A stretch of DNA of 64,000 nt, taken from Clostridiales bacterium (lineage in GTDB: Bacteria; Bacillota; Clostridia; Peptostreptococcales; Anaerovoracaceae). The stretch's first letter is position 1. Each line of letters begins with the position of its first letter. A model generated the notes under the pieces. That model saw nothing but the letters and a program-made list of their open reading frames with translations, did not search any database and had not been told where the DNA came from. The translations under genes were made by a program, and so were the position numbers. This document shows positions 8,623 to 16,501 of the stretch, piece after piece. The DNA is taken from NCBI GenBank assembly GCA_012513435.1, contig JAAZCE010000047.1, positions 1-64,000 on the forward strand. Direction: 5' to 3'.

Positions 8623-9389
8623 CTTATCATCCCCCATTTCTTAACTGTATTCTTCTCTACAGTTCTGAATACGCCGTACTCTATAATAATGCCAATAATG
8701 ATTATTACTATGAGAGATGCGAACACTCCAGCAATATCGAAGTTGGTTCTTCTCATGAATATATACCAGCCTATACCTGCGCCTGAACCCGTAGTTCCGA
8801 AAATCATTTCCACGCTAATAAGACCTCTCCATGCTCTAGCCCAGCCTACACGCATACCCGAAAGCACACTTGTAAACGCCGCAGGCAGATAAACACCTGT
8901 TACAAGAGCAAGGCCCTTAAGCCCTATATTCTTTCCGCTTTCAATGTAAATATTGGAAACAGATTTGAACCCATCCATAATACTTCTGGACATAGGCCAG
9001 ATTATGGAGTGAACCACTATGAATATAATAGTAGCTTCTCCAATACCAAACCACAGGATTGCCAGCGGCAGAAGTGCTACTCCCGGCAAAAGGTCGCATA
9101 TTGATACTATGAGGTTGTATATAGCAAAGAAAATCTTGCTTACAATAGCCAAACTGGAGAAAATAAACGCCAGTATGATCCCTATGACAAGACCTTTCGC
9201 TATCAGCGACATCGAATACAATGTATATGTCATAAGACCGCCATCGGTAAATCCTTTGACAAAGCTCTCTCCTATCTCCTTAGGTGAGGGAAACATCAGG
9301 GTCGGAAACACCTGCATAGAATAAACCACCTGCCACGCCATTAAAAAGCACACGAGAAATATGACTTGTGTTCTGACTTCTTCTTTCAT
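8619..9389 (-). CDS. ABC transporter permease, SsuC/TauC-like
   Basis: A 256-residue permease with about six membrane segments and the BPD-type EAA loop (SGMRVGWARAWRGLISVEM) that contacts the ATPase. It belongs to the family that imports nitrate, sulfonates, taurine or thiamine precursors. It starts 4 bases after the binding-protein stop and overlaps the ATPase start. The first gene of this operon seems to be the LysR regulator. Confidence 0.9.
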   Translation of the reverse strand: MKEEVRTQVIFLVCFLMAWQVVYSMQVFPTLMFPSPKEIGESFVKGFTDGGLMTYTLYSMSLIAKGLVIGIILAFIFSSLAIVSKIFFAIYNLIVSICDLLPGVALLPLAILWFGIGEATIIFIVVHSIIWPMSRSIMDGFKSVSNIYIESGKNIGLKGLALVTGVYLPAAFTSVLSGMRVGWARAWRGLISVEMIFGTTGSGAGIGWYIFMRRTNFDIAGVFASLIVIIIIGIIIEYGVFRTVEKNTVKKWGMIR

Positions 9390-9393
9390 TTTA

Positions 9394-10365
9394 TTATTTA
9401 CCTTTCACATTGTCAAAGACTAAATCTTTAATGCTCTTAGGCCCATCATGTTCAAGGAAACCTTCTTTGTCCATAAATTGGGCCATGTCCATTACACCCT
9501 TAAGTTTGGTTGAATAAACGCATCCAGGGTCGTTAAGCCATTCGAGCATTGTAGCCGCATCAACATCTTCAGCTTCCCAGAGCATATCCGCTGCACCTTC
9601 CTTATCCTCGTTTATATAGTCGATAGCATCAGAAAGTGCGTTTGTAACTGCTTCATAGAGTCCCGGATTGCTTTCATATAAATCTGTGGATGCAACAGCT
9701 ACGATGAAGGAGTTGCCGCTTGGCCATACTGACTCCAGGGCTTCAACCTCGGACATTCCCTGGTCTGCTTCCTTAAATACGTAAGGCGACGTGGTCAACT
9801 GGCATTCAACGCTTCCCGAAACCAGGGCGGACATACCGTCAGGATGTGACATTGCAACGATGTTGTTGTCAAGAGCATGAGCATCCCCAAGCTGTTCCTT
9901 TGCTGCCATAGCCAACATAACATGCTGTATACTTCCTATGTTTACAAGAGCTATCTTCTTATTTCCCACATCGCTAAGAGATTTGATGCTTGAATCGTTG
10001 GTCATAATCCTATGAGGCTGAGCTGACATATTGGAACAAATCTTGTACGGTACTCCGCTTGTCACTCCTGTAATGGCAGGACCTACTCCCATTGCGCCGA
10101 TGTCTATGTCCCCAGAGGCAAAGCCTTCATTGATAGCCGCTCCTGAGTTAAGCGTTACCCATTCAACTTCAACGTTGCTGTAATACTTCTCAATCAGCTT
10201 CTGTTCTTTCATTACCTGAAGAGGTGCATATGCCATGCCATACTGATAGGCAATGGTCAAGGTTGCTGCTTCATCTTCTGATTTTTCTTCACCGCAGGCT
10301 GCCAATGAAAAAGTCATCATAGACAGAATTAATAAAAGTGCCGTCAGTTTAGTTGCTTTTTTCAT
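9394..10365 (-). CDS. ABC transporter substrate-binding lipoprotein, SsuA/TauA-like
   Basis: A 323-residue extracytoplasmic binding protein. The signal peptide ends in a lipobox SLAAC, so it is lipid-anchored outside the membrane. The mature part starts with TLTIAYQYGMAYAPLQVM and continues with a GAAINEGFASGDIDIGAMG stretch, typical of the SsuA/THI5-like clan that binds sulfonates, taurine, nitrate or pyrimidines. A good AAGGAG lies 9 bases before the ATG. The ligand is unknown. Taurine or another sulfonate is a plausible guess because of the SauS-like gene at the window start. Confidence 0.88.
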   Translation of the reverse strand: MKKATKLTALLLILSMMTFSLAACGEEKSEDEAATLTIAYQYGMAYAPLQVMKEQKLIEKYYSNVEVEWVTLNSGAAINEGFASGDIDIGAMGVGPAITGVTSGVPYKICSNMSAQPHRIMTNDSSIKSLSDVGNKKIALVNIGSIQHVMLAMAAKEQLGDAHALDNNIVAMSHPDGMSALVSGSVECQLTTSPYVFKEADQGMSEVEALESVWPSGNSFIVAVASTDLYESNPGLYEAVTNALSDAIDYINEDKEGAADMLWEAEDVDAATMLEWLNDPGCVYSTKLKGVMDMAQFMDKEGFLEHDGPKSIKDLVFDNVKGK

Positions 10366-10399
10366 TCTCTTTCTCCTTTTCTTTCTTATTGTAATTATA

Positions 10400-11284
10400 C
10401 TAAATGTTTTCCTTTAAAACATTTATAAACTCCTTTGCCGCCACAGAAAGATACTTGCTTCTGGGGTATGCCACATAAATCTCCCTTGCACAGATTTCCG
10501 GGTCAACGTTATAAAGGCTATAGGCTCCTTTATTGAAATGCTCGTTCTTGATGCAGCTTTCCGTTATAAGTGATATGCCTACTCCTGCCAGTGTAAGGGC
10601 ATAGCTTGTCATGGTCTGCTCCACCACTACGTATCTCTTAGGTCTAAAACCATGCTTCTTGAAAAGCTTTTCCATTATTTGACCTATGTGCTGGTCCTTC
10701 TTCAATATAACAAATGGCTGATCCTTAAAGGTGCTGAAATCCTTGGTGTCACCTTCTATTTTCCAGTCCGCCGGTACGCACACAAATATCTTTTCCTCCA
10801 GGAGCCTCTCGTAATGAAAACTATCGTCATCGCTGCTTATAGGGGTAATAAAAAGGTCCAGCTGTCCGTTCAGGGCCATAGTAGTTATCTCCGGTATTTT
10901 GCCATCAATGATTCCCATGCTTATCCCCGGATATTTCTTGTTAAACTGCGCTACAGCTCTTGGCAAATAAGTCACATTAAAAAAGCTGGCTCCTCCAATA
11001 AGCAGCTCTCCTCTTTTCATGCTTTCCAAATCGTTTATGTGTTGCTTAAACTCCTTGTTAAGGGCTTTGAATTTATCTGCATATTCCAGATATATCCTAC
11101 CCTCCTCTGTAAGCTCCAGCGGCTGCTTGGAACGGTCAAATAAAACAACGCCGAGCTGCTCCTCCTGTTTCTTAAGGTACGAGCTCAGCGCAGGCTGTGA
11201 TATCCCAATTTTTTCTGCGGCAGCAGATATGCTGCTCAGTCGGGCGATAGTATGTATGTAGTTGGAAGACGTGAATGTATCCAT
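10400..11284 (-). CDS. LysR-type transcriptional regulator
   Basis: A 294-residue LysR regulator with an N-terminal winged helix (about 1-60; the helix-turn-helix includes SISAAAEKIGISQPALSSYL) and a C-terminal effector-binding domain. It is encoded 34 bases upstream of the ABC transporter genes on the same strand, so it probably controls the transporter and may be co-transcribed with it. Its promoter at 11346-11374 is filled with GGTTAT/ATAACC half-sites, which suggests direct autoregulation. AAGGAG lies 9 bases before the ATG. Confidence 0.9.
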   Translation of the reverse strand: MDTFTSSNYIHTIARLSSISAAAEKIGISQPALSSYLKKQEEQLGVVLFDRSKQPLELTEEGRIYLEYADKFKALNKEFKQHINDLESMKRGELLIGGASFFNVTYLPRAVAQFNKKYPGISMGIIDGKIPEITTMALNGQLDLFITPISSDDDSFHYERLLEEKIFVCVPADWKIEGDTKDFSTFKDQPFVILKKDQHIGQIMEKLFKKHGFRPKRYVVVEQTMTSYALTLAGVGISLITESCIKNEHFNKGAYSLYNVDPEICAREIYVAYPRSKYLSVAAKEFINVLKENI

Positions 11285-11310
11285 CAGTCCTGCTCCTTGT
11301 TATAAAAAGG

Positions 11311-11369
11311 GGTTATGCCTTCAATTCTTTCATAACCTACGCCATATAATAGCATAACCTATTGGTTAT
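11311..11369 (-). promoter_or_regulatory. LysR-gene promoter with four GGTTAT/ATAACC half-sites
   Basis: On the minus strand a -35 element TTGATA (11374-11369) and a -10 element TATTAT (11351-11346) are 17 bases apart. The spacer contains the inverted repeat ATAACC-TATT-GGTTAT (11354-11369). Two more half-sites, GGTTATG (11311-11317) and CATAACC (11331-11337), face each other downstream in the leader. A regulator bound here would block RNA polymerase. Confidence 0.6.
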
Positions 11370-11460
11370 ATCAATATTTTTCACATTATTTTTATAATTT
11401 TCACAGCCCTGTACACCACTGGCTCCAGCAATAAAGGCCTTTTTTATCGCCCTACTATAA

Positions 11461-11489
11461 TTTACAAACCTCCTATTATCATGTATAAT
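11461..11489 (+). promoter_or_regulatory. promoter of the acyl ligase gene
   Basis: A -35 TTTACA (11461-11466) and a perfect -10 TATAAT (11484-11489) are 17 bases apart, 28 bases before the ATG of the ligase gene. An AAGGAGG site lies in between. Confidence 0.6.
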
Positions 11490-11517
11490 AAGCGTTGGAA
11501 TTCCAAGGAGGATAAAA

Positions 11518-12990
11518 ATGAAATTTCACCCATCCATTATTGAAAACATCGCCGAGCACGCTGCCAAAACACCGGATAAGCTAGCTCTGGCAGACAGCAA
11601 AATCGCTTTGACCTACGGGCAACTGTGGTCTAGGATACAGGGCCTTGCAAGGAAACTGAATCTTCAAGGTGTCGGCAAAGGTGACTGCGTGGTAGTAGAG
11701 TGCGATCAGAGCGTCGGCTATATTGTCTGCGAATTCGCCATTCAGCTTCTGGGCGGTATATTCGTTCCTCTTGAAAAAAACTCAGCCCAAAGCCGCATAG
11801 ATGAAATTACCGCAGATACGGAAGCCGTACTCCATATAGGCAAAACAGGATTCCCTATAAATAGCGCCTTGGCTTCTCCTATCCATACGGATACAACGTC
11901 AAAGGATAATGCTGCCATATGGCAGTTCCCTAATGCAGAAGATGTTTCCGAAATACTCTTTTCCACGGGAACCACAGGAAAGTCCAAGGGCATCGTTCTT
12001 ACCCACGGTAATAACATGGCTCTAGCAGAAAACGTTATGTACGGCGTTAAGATGAAGCCTGACAATGTGGAGCTCATTCCAATGCCACTAAGCCACTCTC
12101 ACGGACTGAGAAGAACCTATGCTAACTTGGTCAACGGCAGCTCCGTAGTATTCTCCGACGGAGTTACCCTGCTAAAAAAAGTCTTCAGCCTCATGGTGCA
12201 GTACAAGGTTACGGCAATAGACTTATCTCCCAGTATGCTTTCCATAATATTTAAACTGTCCAAGGACAGGCTGGCAGATTACGCTGATATAATAGATTAC
12301 ATTCAACTGGGCTCGGCTCCCCTGGCAGAGGAGGATAAAATACATCTCAGCAGAATACTACCAAAGACAAGGCTTTATAACTTCTACGGAAGCACGGAGG
12401 CAGGCTGCTCCTGTCTGCTAGACTTCAACTCTATGTCCGGCAAGCCGGGATGTATAGGCAGGCCTGCAACTAACGCTCATTTCATAGTTGTAGACGAAAA
12501 CCGCAATGAAATTCAGTCGTCGAGAGAAAATCCCGGATTCCTTGCAAGCTCCGGCTCTATCAACATGAAGTGTTACTTCAAAGCTCCCCGGCTGACGGCG
12601 GAAACCACCTCAGACGGCTATATCTACACAAAGGATTTGGGCTTCATAGACGAAGACGGCTTCATATATATGCTGGGGCGCAAGGACGATGTCATCAATT
12701 ACGGCGGAATTAAAATCTCGCCAGAAGAAATTGAAAGCATCGTAGTCAAGCACCCTAACGTGACAGACTGTGCATGTGTACCGGTTCATGACCCTCTGAC
12801 AGGGCAGGCCCCTAAACTTTTCCTAGCATGGGAAGGCAGCGAGGAATACGACCGAAAAAAATTCAAGACCTACCTGACGGAAAGTCTTGATGCCAATAAA
12901 CAGCCAAAATATATTGAACTTATAGACAAGATACCTCGCACCTTCAACGGGAAAATCAAGAGGGCGCAGCTGATTGAGCAAACCTCCTGA
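11518..12990 (+). CDS. adenylate-forming acyl ligase (DltA-like or acyl-ACP synthetase)
   Basis: A 490-residue member of the ANL superfamily, which activates a carboxylic acid as acyl-AMP and passes it to a thiol. The P-loop STGTTGKSKG is at 149-158, the A5-type motif NFYGSTEAG, the hinge motif GRKDDVINYGG and the C-terminal catalytic lysine in NGKIKR (K479). The gene is convergent with an MBOAT gene that is followed upstream by an acyl carrier protein gene. This makes it likely that the ligase loads that carrier protein, as DltA loads DltC. The acyl group cannot be read from the sequence. Its stop codon directly abuts the MBOAT stop codon, without a spacer base. Confidence 0.8.
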   Translation: MKFHPSIIENIAEHAAKTPDKLALADSKIALTYGQLWSRIQGLARKLNLQGVGKGDCVVVECDQSVGYIVCEFAIQLLGGIFVPLEKNSAQSRIDEITADTEAVLHIGKTGFPINSALASPIHTDTTSKDNAAIWQFPNAEDVSEILFSTGTTGKSKGIVLTHGNNMALAENVMYGVKMKPDNVELIPMPLSHSHGLRRTYANLVNGSSVVFSDGVTLLKKVFSLMVQYKVTAIDLSPSMLSIIFKLSKDRLADYADIIDYIQLGSAPLAEEDKIHLSRILPKTRLYNFYGSTEAGCSCLLDFNSMSGKPGCIGRPATNAHFIVVDENRNEIQSSRENPGFLASSGSINMKCYFKAPRLTAETTSDGYIYTKDLGFIDEDGFIYMLGRKDDVINYGGIKISPEEIESIVVKHPNVTDCACVPVHDPLTGQAPKLFLAWEGSEEYDRKKFKTYLTESLDANKQPKYIELIDKIPRTFNGKIKRAQLIEQTS

Positions 12991-14571
12991 CTAGAATCCC
13001 CTGTATATGAAGGCGGCGGCATCGTATCCTGGTCCGTATATCCCAAATATAAGAACGATAACAAGTCCTGCAAAAAGAATCCCCCATCTATAAAGGAGGG
13101 GCTTTTCTTCCAGGGCTTTTCTGATTTTCACTCCCTTTTCCTGTTTGTAACTAATTGTGAACCATATAATGCAGCATCCGAAAATAATAAAAAAATCACA
13201 CCAGCCAAGGCCCAGCTCAAAAAACACATCTCCAAAAGCCCTTCCTCCGTTGCCCTTGAATATTGATAGGAACATTGTAATAGCCGCCGAAAAAGAAGCG
13301 GCTTTTGGGAATACCCGGCCGATAACGATAAGTAAAAATGTCCTTAAGATTTGAAAAAGCTTCCAGCCCTTGCTTTCCACATTGATGTGAAGCTTATTTA
13401 CAGTAGCCTTTAGCTGAGGCTCTAGCAAAAGCCCCAAAATAATAATCCCACCGTTATATAGTCCATAGGCAATGTATTTCAACTCGGCACCATGCCAAAG
13501 GCCGATAGTTATAAACGTTGCCATCTGTGCCACTAGAACAGGGAACAGCTTTCCTATGCGATTACCCAGGACCTTCCTCAGGCTCTTTCCCACCTTTCCG
13601 AAGGTTTTACTCAGCGAAATCGGGAAGAAAATGTAGTCCCGGCACCAGAAGCTAAGGGACATATGCCACCTGCGCCAAAACTCGGAAATGCTGTCACTGA
13701 AATACGGGCGCATGAAGTTGTGGGTCATATCTATACCCATCATCTGCGCCACGCCTCTGGCAATGTCAATGCCGCCGGAAAAATCGGCATATATCTGTAT
13801 ACTGTAAAACAACAATGTTACAAAAATGATGCTACCGGAATAATCCGTATAATTGTCAAAAACCTCAGTGACTAAAATGGCGACTCTGTCCGCTATAACC
13901 AACTTCTTGAAAAAGCCCCACAGTATAAGCTGCATACCGTAGGTGAAATTGGTGTAGGAAAATCGGTGGCCCTCATATAGCTGATTGGCCAGCTGGTCAT
14001 ACCTGCTTATAGGCCCCTGAATTATCTGAGGGAAAAAGGACACGAAAAGAGCGAACTTGAGAATATTCCCGTCCGCTTCTATCTTACCTCTGTAAAGGTC
14101 TATTATATATGCAGCAGTCTGGAAGGTATAAAAGGAAATACCCAGAGGAATTAGTATGCCAAGCTCCAGCTGTATACCGCTTACGATGCCTACCAGCAGC
14201 TCGATATAGTATCTGAAGTATTTTACGAATGCAAGGACTCCGAAATTGGTAGCAAGGGTAATGAAAACAGCTACGCGTTTCTTCTTTTGCACCAATACCT
14301 TGACGGTCTTTTTCTCTTCCTTTGAAAGGTTTTCCTTGTGTTCTGCAAGATAGGCCTTATGCTCAGTATTCTTTTGGCCTATGTACCTTCCTCCGAAGAA
14401 GGTCACCACTGTAGTCAGCAGTACGAATACAAAGGTGCTTGGGCTGGATATCAAATAAAAGGCATAACTGGCTGCCAAAAGCACAATCCATCTGCCTTTT
14501 AAGGGTACTATAAAATATGTGCATACTACGGCTGCAACAAAAATTAAAAAAAAGAAGGAAGTAAATACCAT
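12991..14571 (-). CDS. MBOAT-family O-acyltransferase (AlgI/DltB-like)
   Basis: A 526-residue polytopic membrane protein of the membrane-bound O-acyltransferase family. The family motif FWRRWHMSLSFWCRDYIFFP is present around residue 310, and the catalytic histidine lies in IGLWHGAELKY. Such proteins move an acyl group from a carrier protein across the membrane to a cell-envelope acceptor. The carrier protein gene is 16 bases upstream on the same strand; the ligase gene is convergent. The SGNH/DltD-like protein at 6.8-7.9 kb may be the outer-face partner. The acceptor (teichoic acid, polysaccharide or peptidoglycan) is unknown. Confidence 0.88.
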   Translation of the reverse strand: MVFTSFFFLIFVAAVVCTYFIVPLKGRWIVLLAASYAFYLISSPSTFVFVLLTTVVTFFGGRYIGQKNTEHKAYLAEHKENLSKEEKKTVKVLVQKKKRVAVFITLATNFGVLAFVKYFRYYIELLVGIVSGIQLELGILIPLGISFYTFQTAAYIIDLYRGKIEADGNILKFALFVSFFPQIIQGPISRYDQLANQLYEGHRFSYTNFTYGMQLILWGFFKKLVIADRVAILVTEVFDNYTDYSGSIIFVTLLFYSIQIYADFSGGIDIARGVAQMMGIDMTHNFMRPYFSDSISEFWRRWHMSLSFWCRDYIFFPISLSKTFGKVGKSLRKVLGNRIGKLFPVLVAQMATFITIGLWHGAELKYIAYGLYNGGIIILGLLLEPQLKATVNKLHINVESKGWKLFQILRTFLLIVIGRVFPKAASFSAAITMFLSIFKGNGGRAFGDVFFELGLGWCDFFIIFGCCIIWFTISYKQEKGVKIRKALEEKPLLYRWGILFAGLVIVLIFGIYGPGYDAAAFIYRGF

Positions 14572-14587
14572 TTATTAACTCGCTTTT

Positions 14588-14815
14588 CTATTCTTGTGCT
14601 CTTGTGATTAATTTAACCATTGCATCAACTGAATTGAAGTTTTCGGGAACCAAATCTTCAACTGAAATCTCAACATCAAAGCCCTCGTTGAACTCTCCCA
14701 CAATAGCTACGATATCAAGTGATTCAAGCATTCCATCATCTATTAAAGCGGTTTCCTTTTCAAATTCGATATCTTCTCTAATGCCTCTTAAAATTTCTAA
14801 AACTTGCTCTTTCAT
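14588..14815 (-). CDS. acyl carrier protein, DltC-like
   Basis: A 75-residue acidic four-helix carrier protein. The phosphopantetheine serine is S32 in DDGMLESLDIVAIV. The ATG at 14815 is preferred over a GTG at 14818 because AAAGGAAG lies 6-7 bases upstream of it. It is followed after 16 bases by the MBOAT gene, so it very likely supplies the acyl group for that enzyme. Confidence 0.85.
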   Translation of the reverse strand: MKEQVLEILRGIREDIEFEKETALIDDGMLESLDIVAIVGEFNEGFDVEISVEDLVPENFNSVDAMVKLITRAQE

Positions 14816-14851
14816 CACAGCTTCCTTTCGACTTGATTTTAATTACACACA

Positions 14852-14880
14852 ATTTTAGCATTTATTGTAACAAGAATCAA
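14852..14880 (-). promoter_or_regulatory. promoter of the carrier protein/MBOAT operon
   Basis: On the minus strand -35 TTGATT (14880-14875) and -10 TAAAAT (14857-14852) are separated by 17 bases. The shared operator-like sequence at 14904-14925 lies just upstream. Confidence 0.5.
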
Positions 14881-14903
14881 GTGCTGATGATAAAGGTACG
14901 GCT

Positions 14904-14925
14904 TACCACGATAATGGTATTTATC
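14904..14925. promoter_or_regulatory. operator-like element, copy 1
   Basis: The stretch TTACCACGATAATGGTATTT followed by ATC matches two copies found 1 kb away (15930-15949 and 15952-15971) with few mismatches. It contains the nested inverted repeats TACC-N8-GGTA and GATAA-N6-TTATC. It lies between the carrier-protein promoter and the Spo0A-domain gene, so it may control either or both. Confidence 0.5.
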
Positions 14926-15032
14926 ACCCCTCCCAAGAGGATTATTATATATCTTGGTTTCACTATTCACACTATTCACATTTTAATATTTGTAATCGAT
15001 TGCAACTAATAGTTTTACCAGGGGGGTATATT

Positions 15033-15398
15033 ATGATTAGGATTTATTCTTTGTTGCACAGTCTGGGCATTACTGCCAATTACGCCGGATTTTTCTACAC
15101 TTCAAAGGCTGTCTCGCTGGCTATGGAAGATATGGAATATCTTTTACTTGTCACTAAACGGCTATATCCCGATATGGCTGCACATTTCTGCACTACGGCA
15201 AACAGCATTGAGCGAGGCATACGAACCGTAATTGATGTGGCCTGGAAAAACAGCTCTCCTCTCTTATGCCAAATGGCACGAAAACCACTTTACAAAAAAC
15301 CGTCAGCTTCGGAGTTTATTGCCGTCCTGACTCTTTCAATGCTCTATATGGAGCATGAAACGGTTGAAAATTTGGAGGAAACCCTCCAGCAGAACTGA
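15033..15398 (+). CDS. stand-alone Spo0A C-terminal DNA-binding domain protein
   Basis: A 121-residue protein that covers only the DNA-binding output domain of Spo0A, the master regulator of sporulation; no receiver domain is present. The start MIRIYSLLHSLGITANYAGF and the stretch AMEDMEYLLLVTKRLYPDMA match the Spo0A C domain, and TTANSIERGIRTVIDVAW (54-71) matches its recognition helix, which in Spo0A reads close to TTASRVERAIRHAIEVAW. KKPSASEFIAVL corresponds to the conserved PTNSEFIA region. The ATG at 15033 is chosen over a TTG at 15000 because GGGGGG lies about 6 bases upstream. Without a receiver it cannot be switched on by phosphorylation; it may compete at or share 0A boxes. True Spo0A is not in the window. 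Confidence 0.8.
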   Translation: MIRIYSLLHSLGITANYAGFFYTSKAVSLAMEDMEYLLLVTKRLYPDMAAHFCTTANSIERGIRTVIDVAWKNSSPLLCQMARKPLYKKPSASEFIAVLTLSMLYMEHETVENLEETLQQN

Positions 15399-15418
15399 GA
15401 CTCTTTGCATTTCTACCC

Positions 15419-15447
15419 TTGTTTCTTTTTGATAAATCCGATATAAT
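15419..15447 (+). promoter_or_regulatory. promoter of tRNA-Arg
   Basis: TTGTTT (15419-15424) and TATAAT (15442-15447) are 17 bases apart and end 19 bases before the tRNA 5' end. Confidence 0.6.
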
Positions 15448-15466
15448 GATTATTGTTGTTAAATAA

Positions 15467-15542
15467 GGGGCACTAGCTCAATGGATAGAGTCGCAGACTT
15501 CGAATCTGTCGGTTGGGGGTTCGAGTCCCTCGTGCCTCGCCA
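15467..15542 (+). tRNA. tRNA-Arg (anticodon UCG)
   Basis: A 76-base tRNA with an encoded CCA end. The acceptor stem GGGGCAC pairs with GTGCCTC, the anticodon stem GCAGA with TCTGT, the loop reads CTTCGAA with anticodon TCG at 15500-15502, and the T loop is TTCGAGT. UCG decodes CGA and related arginine codons. It is a single tRNA with its own promoter and terminator. Confidence 0.95.
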
Positions 15543-15551
15543 AATAAAGAG

Positions 15552-15584
15552 CCATCCACGCGTCTAACACGTGGATGGTTTTTT
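15552..15584 (+). terminator. terminator after tRNA-Arg
   Basis: CCATCCACG (15552-15560) pairs with CGTGGATGG (15570-15578) around a 9-base loop and is followed by six T residues. Its end overlaps the stop of the convergent small membrane protein gene. Confidence 0.85.
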
Positions 15585-15825
15585 AGCTTTTATATCCTCT
15601 GTCTGCCCTTCCGCTCCAAAAGGCGTATATTGCAAAATACAAAACTATTCCAGCAATAATAGCCAATGTGGCGTTTAACCCACCGTGCCAGTGAGGCCAT
15701 ATCATTGGCCATCCAAACCAGCCAATGCCGCTTCCAGCATAGAGGCCCAGGATTAAAAACAGAATATGCAATACGACTATAGTAATAATAGTTTTCACGA
15801 ACGCATTCATCCAACGGTTTTCCAT
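15583..15825 (-). CDS. small two-span membrane protein
   Basis: An 80-residue protein with two hydrophobic segments (about 8-30 and 48-68) joined by a Trp/His/Pro-rich loop (GWFGWPMIWPHWHGG). The ATG at 15825 has GGAGAG 7 bases upstream; longer versions upstream lack a ribosome site. No family is recognised. It is encoded opposite to and next to tRNA-Arg and the XRE regulator. Confidence 0.6.
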   Translation of the reverse strand: MENRWMNAFVKTIITIVVLHILFLILGLYAGSGIGWFGWPMIWPHWHGGLNATLAIIAGIVLYFAIYAFWSGRADRGYKS

Positions 15826-15925
15826 AATAACACTCTCCAGTTCTTTTATTCTTATTATTAGAAAAAACACACATATTATACACCCATCTTTCATCTATTG
15901 CTTCTATGATCTCTTATCCCGCCAT

Positions 15926-15949
15926 ATCATACCTCAATAACGGTATGAT
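15926..15949. promoter_or_regulatory. operator-like element, copy 2
   Basis: A perfect inverted repeat ATCATACC-N8-GGTATGAT. Its core aligns with copies 1 and 3 (consensus TWCC-WCRATAAY-GGYAT). It lies in the leader of the XRE regulator gene. Confidence 0.55.
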
Positions 15950-15951
15950 TT

Positions 15952-15977
15952 TCCACGATAACGGCATTTATCGTGGA
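15952..15977. promoter_or_regulatory. operator-like element, copy 3
   Basis: A perfect inverted repeat TCCACGATAA-CGGCAT-TTATCGTGGA, with a core nearly identical to copy 1. It lies 40 bases before the XRE start codon and is well placed for repression by the XRE protein itself. Confidence 0.55.
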
Positions 15978-16016
15978 ATCCTTAAAACCTATGATGACAT
16001 AAAGGAGGGTAACATC

Positions 16017-16367
16017 ATGACTCTACATAACAATCTCAGTGCTTCACTGAATAGCTTTCGTGAAATGCGTGAACTATCCATCAATGAATTTTCTCAGGAG
16101 ATAGGCATGTCCAAATCAGAAACTCAAAAACTGTTGAAAGCCACCGGCAATCCACGTCTTGACACTGTTGAACATATAGCGGAAAACCTTGAGGTGAATT
16201 CCGAAATACTTATATCCCCTACTTACTCCGCCTCTGACTTCAACTCATCCTTACTTTTATTAAAAACAGTTGACTGCATCACCAATCTCTCGAAGGAAGA
16301 CCAGGAGAGGGCAGCATATCTGTTCCATGAATTAATTAGCTTGTTTTCAAAGGCTAAGGAAGACTAA
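16017..16367 (+). CDS. XRE-family helix-turn-helix regulator
   Basis: A 116-residue regulator with an N-terminal Cro/C1-type helix-turn-helix (about 10-62, with LSINEFSQEIGMSKSETQKLL) and a helical C-terminal part (about 72-112) that may make dimers. AAAGGAGG at 16001-16008 lies 8 bases before the ATG. A longer reading frame upstream runs through the two inverted repeats and is not taken as coding. The operator copies directly upstream suggest autoregulation, and copy 1 would extend its control to the Spo0A-domain gene and the carrier-protein operon. Confidence 0.8.
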   Translation: MTLHNNLSASLNSFREMRELSINEFSQEIGMSKSETQKLLKATGNPRLDTVEHIAENLEVNSEILISPTYSASDFNSSLLLLKTVDCITNLSKEDQERAAYLFHELISLFSKAKED

Positions 16368-16394
16368 ACAAGATCATAATCAAACAAAGATTAC

Positions 16395-16431
16395 AACAGA
16401 GCCCTAAGCTTTTCGCAAGGGGTTCTGTTTT
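16395..16431 (+). terminator. terminator after the XRE gene
   Basis: ACAGAGCCC (16396-16404) pairs with GGGTTCTGT (16420-16428) with one G-T pair and is followed by a T-rich run. Confidence 0.6.
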
Positions 16432-16501
16432 GTGTTCTCTTCTATCCCGCGGCTGCTATGTCCATGTATCTGTCCAAAAACTATATGAAGATGACATGAA
16501 A

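Noticed and set aside
14961-14978. Tandem 9-base repeat CACTATTCA
   Set aside because: Only two units and no relation to nearby signals; likely chance.
15906-16016. N-terminal extension of the XRE protein
   Set aside because: The DNA consists of two perfect inverted repeats and a ribosome site that fits the ATG at 16017.
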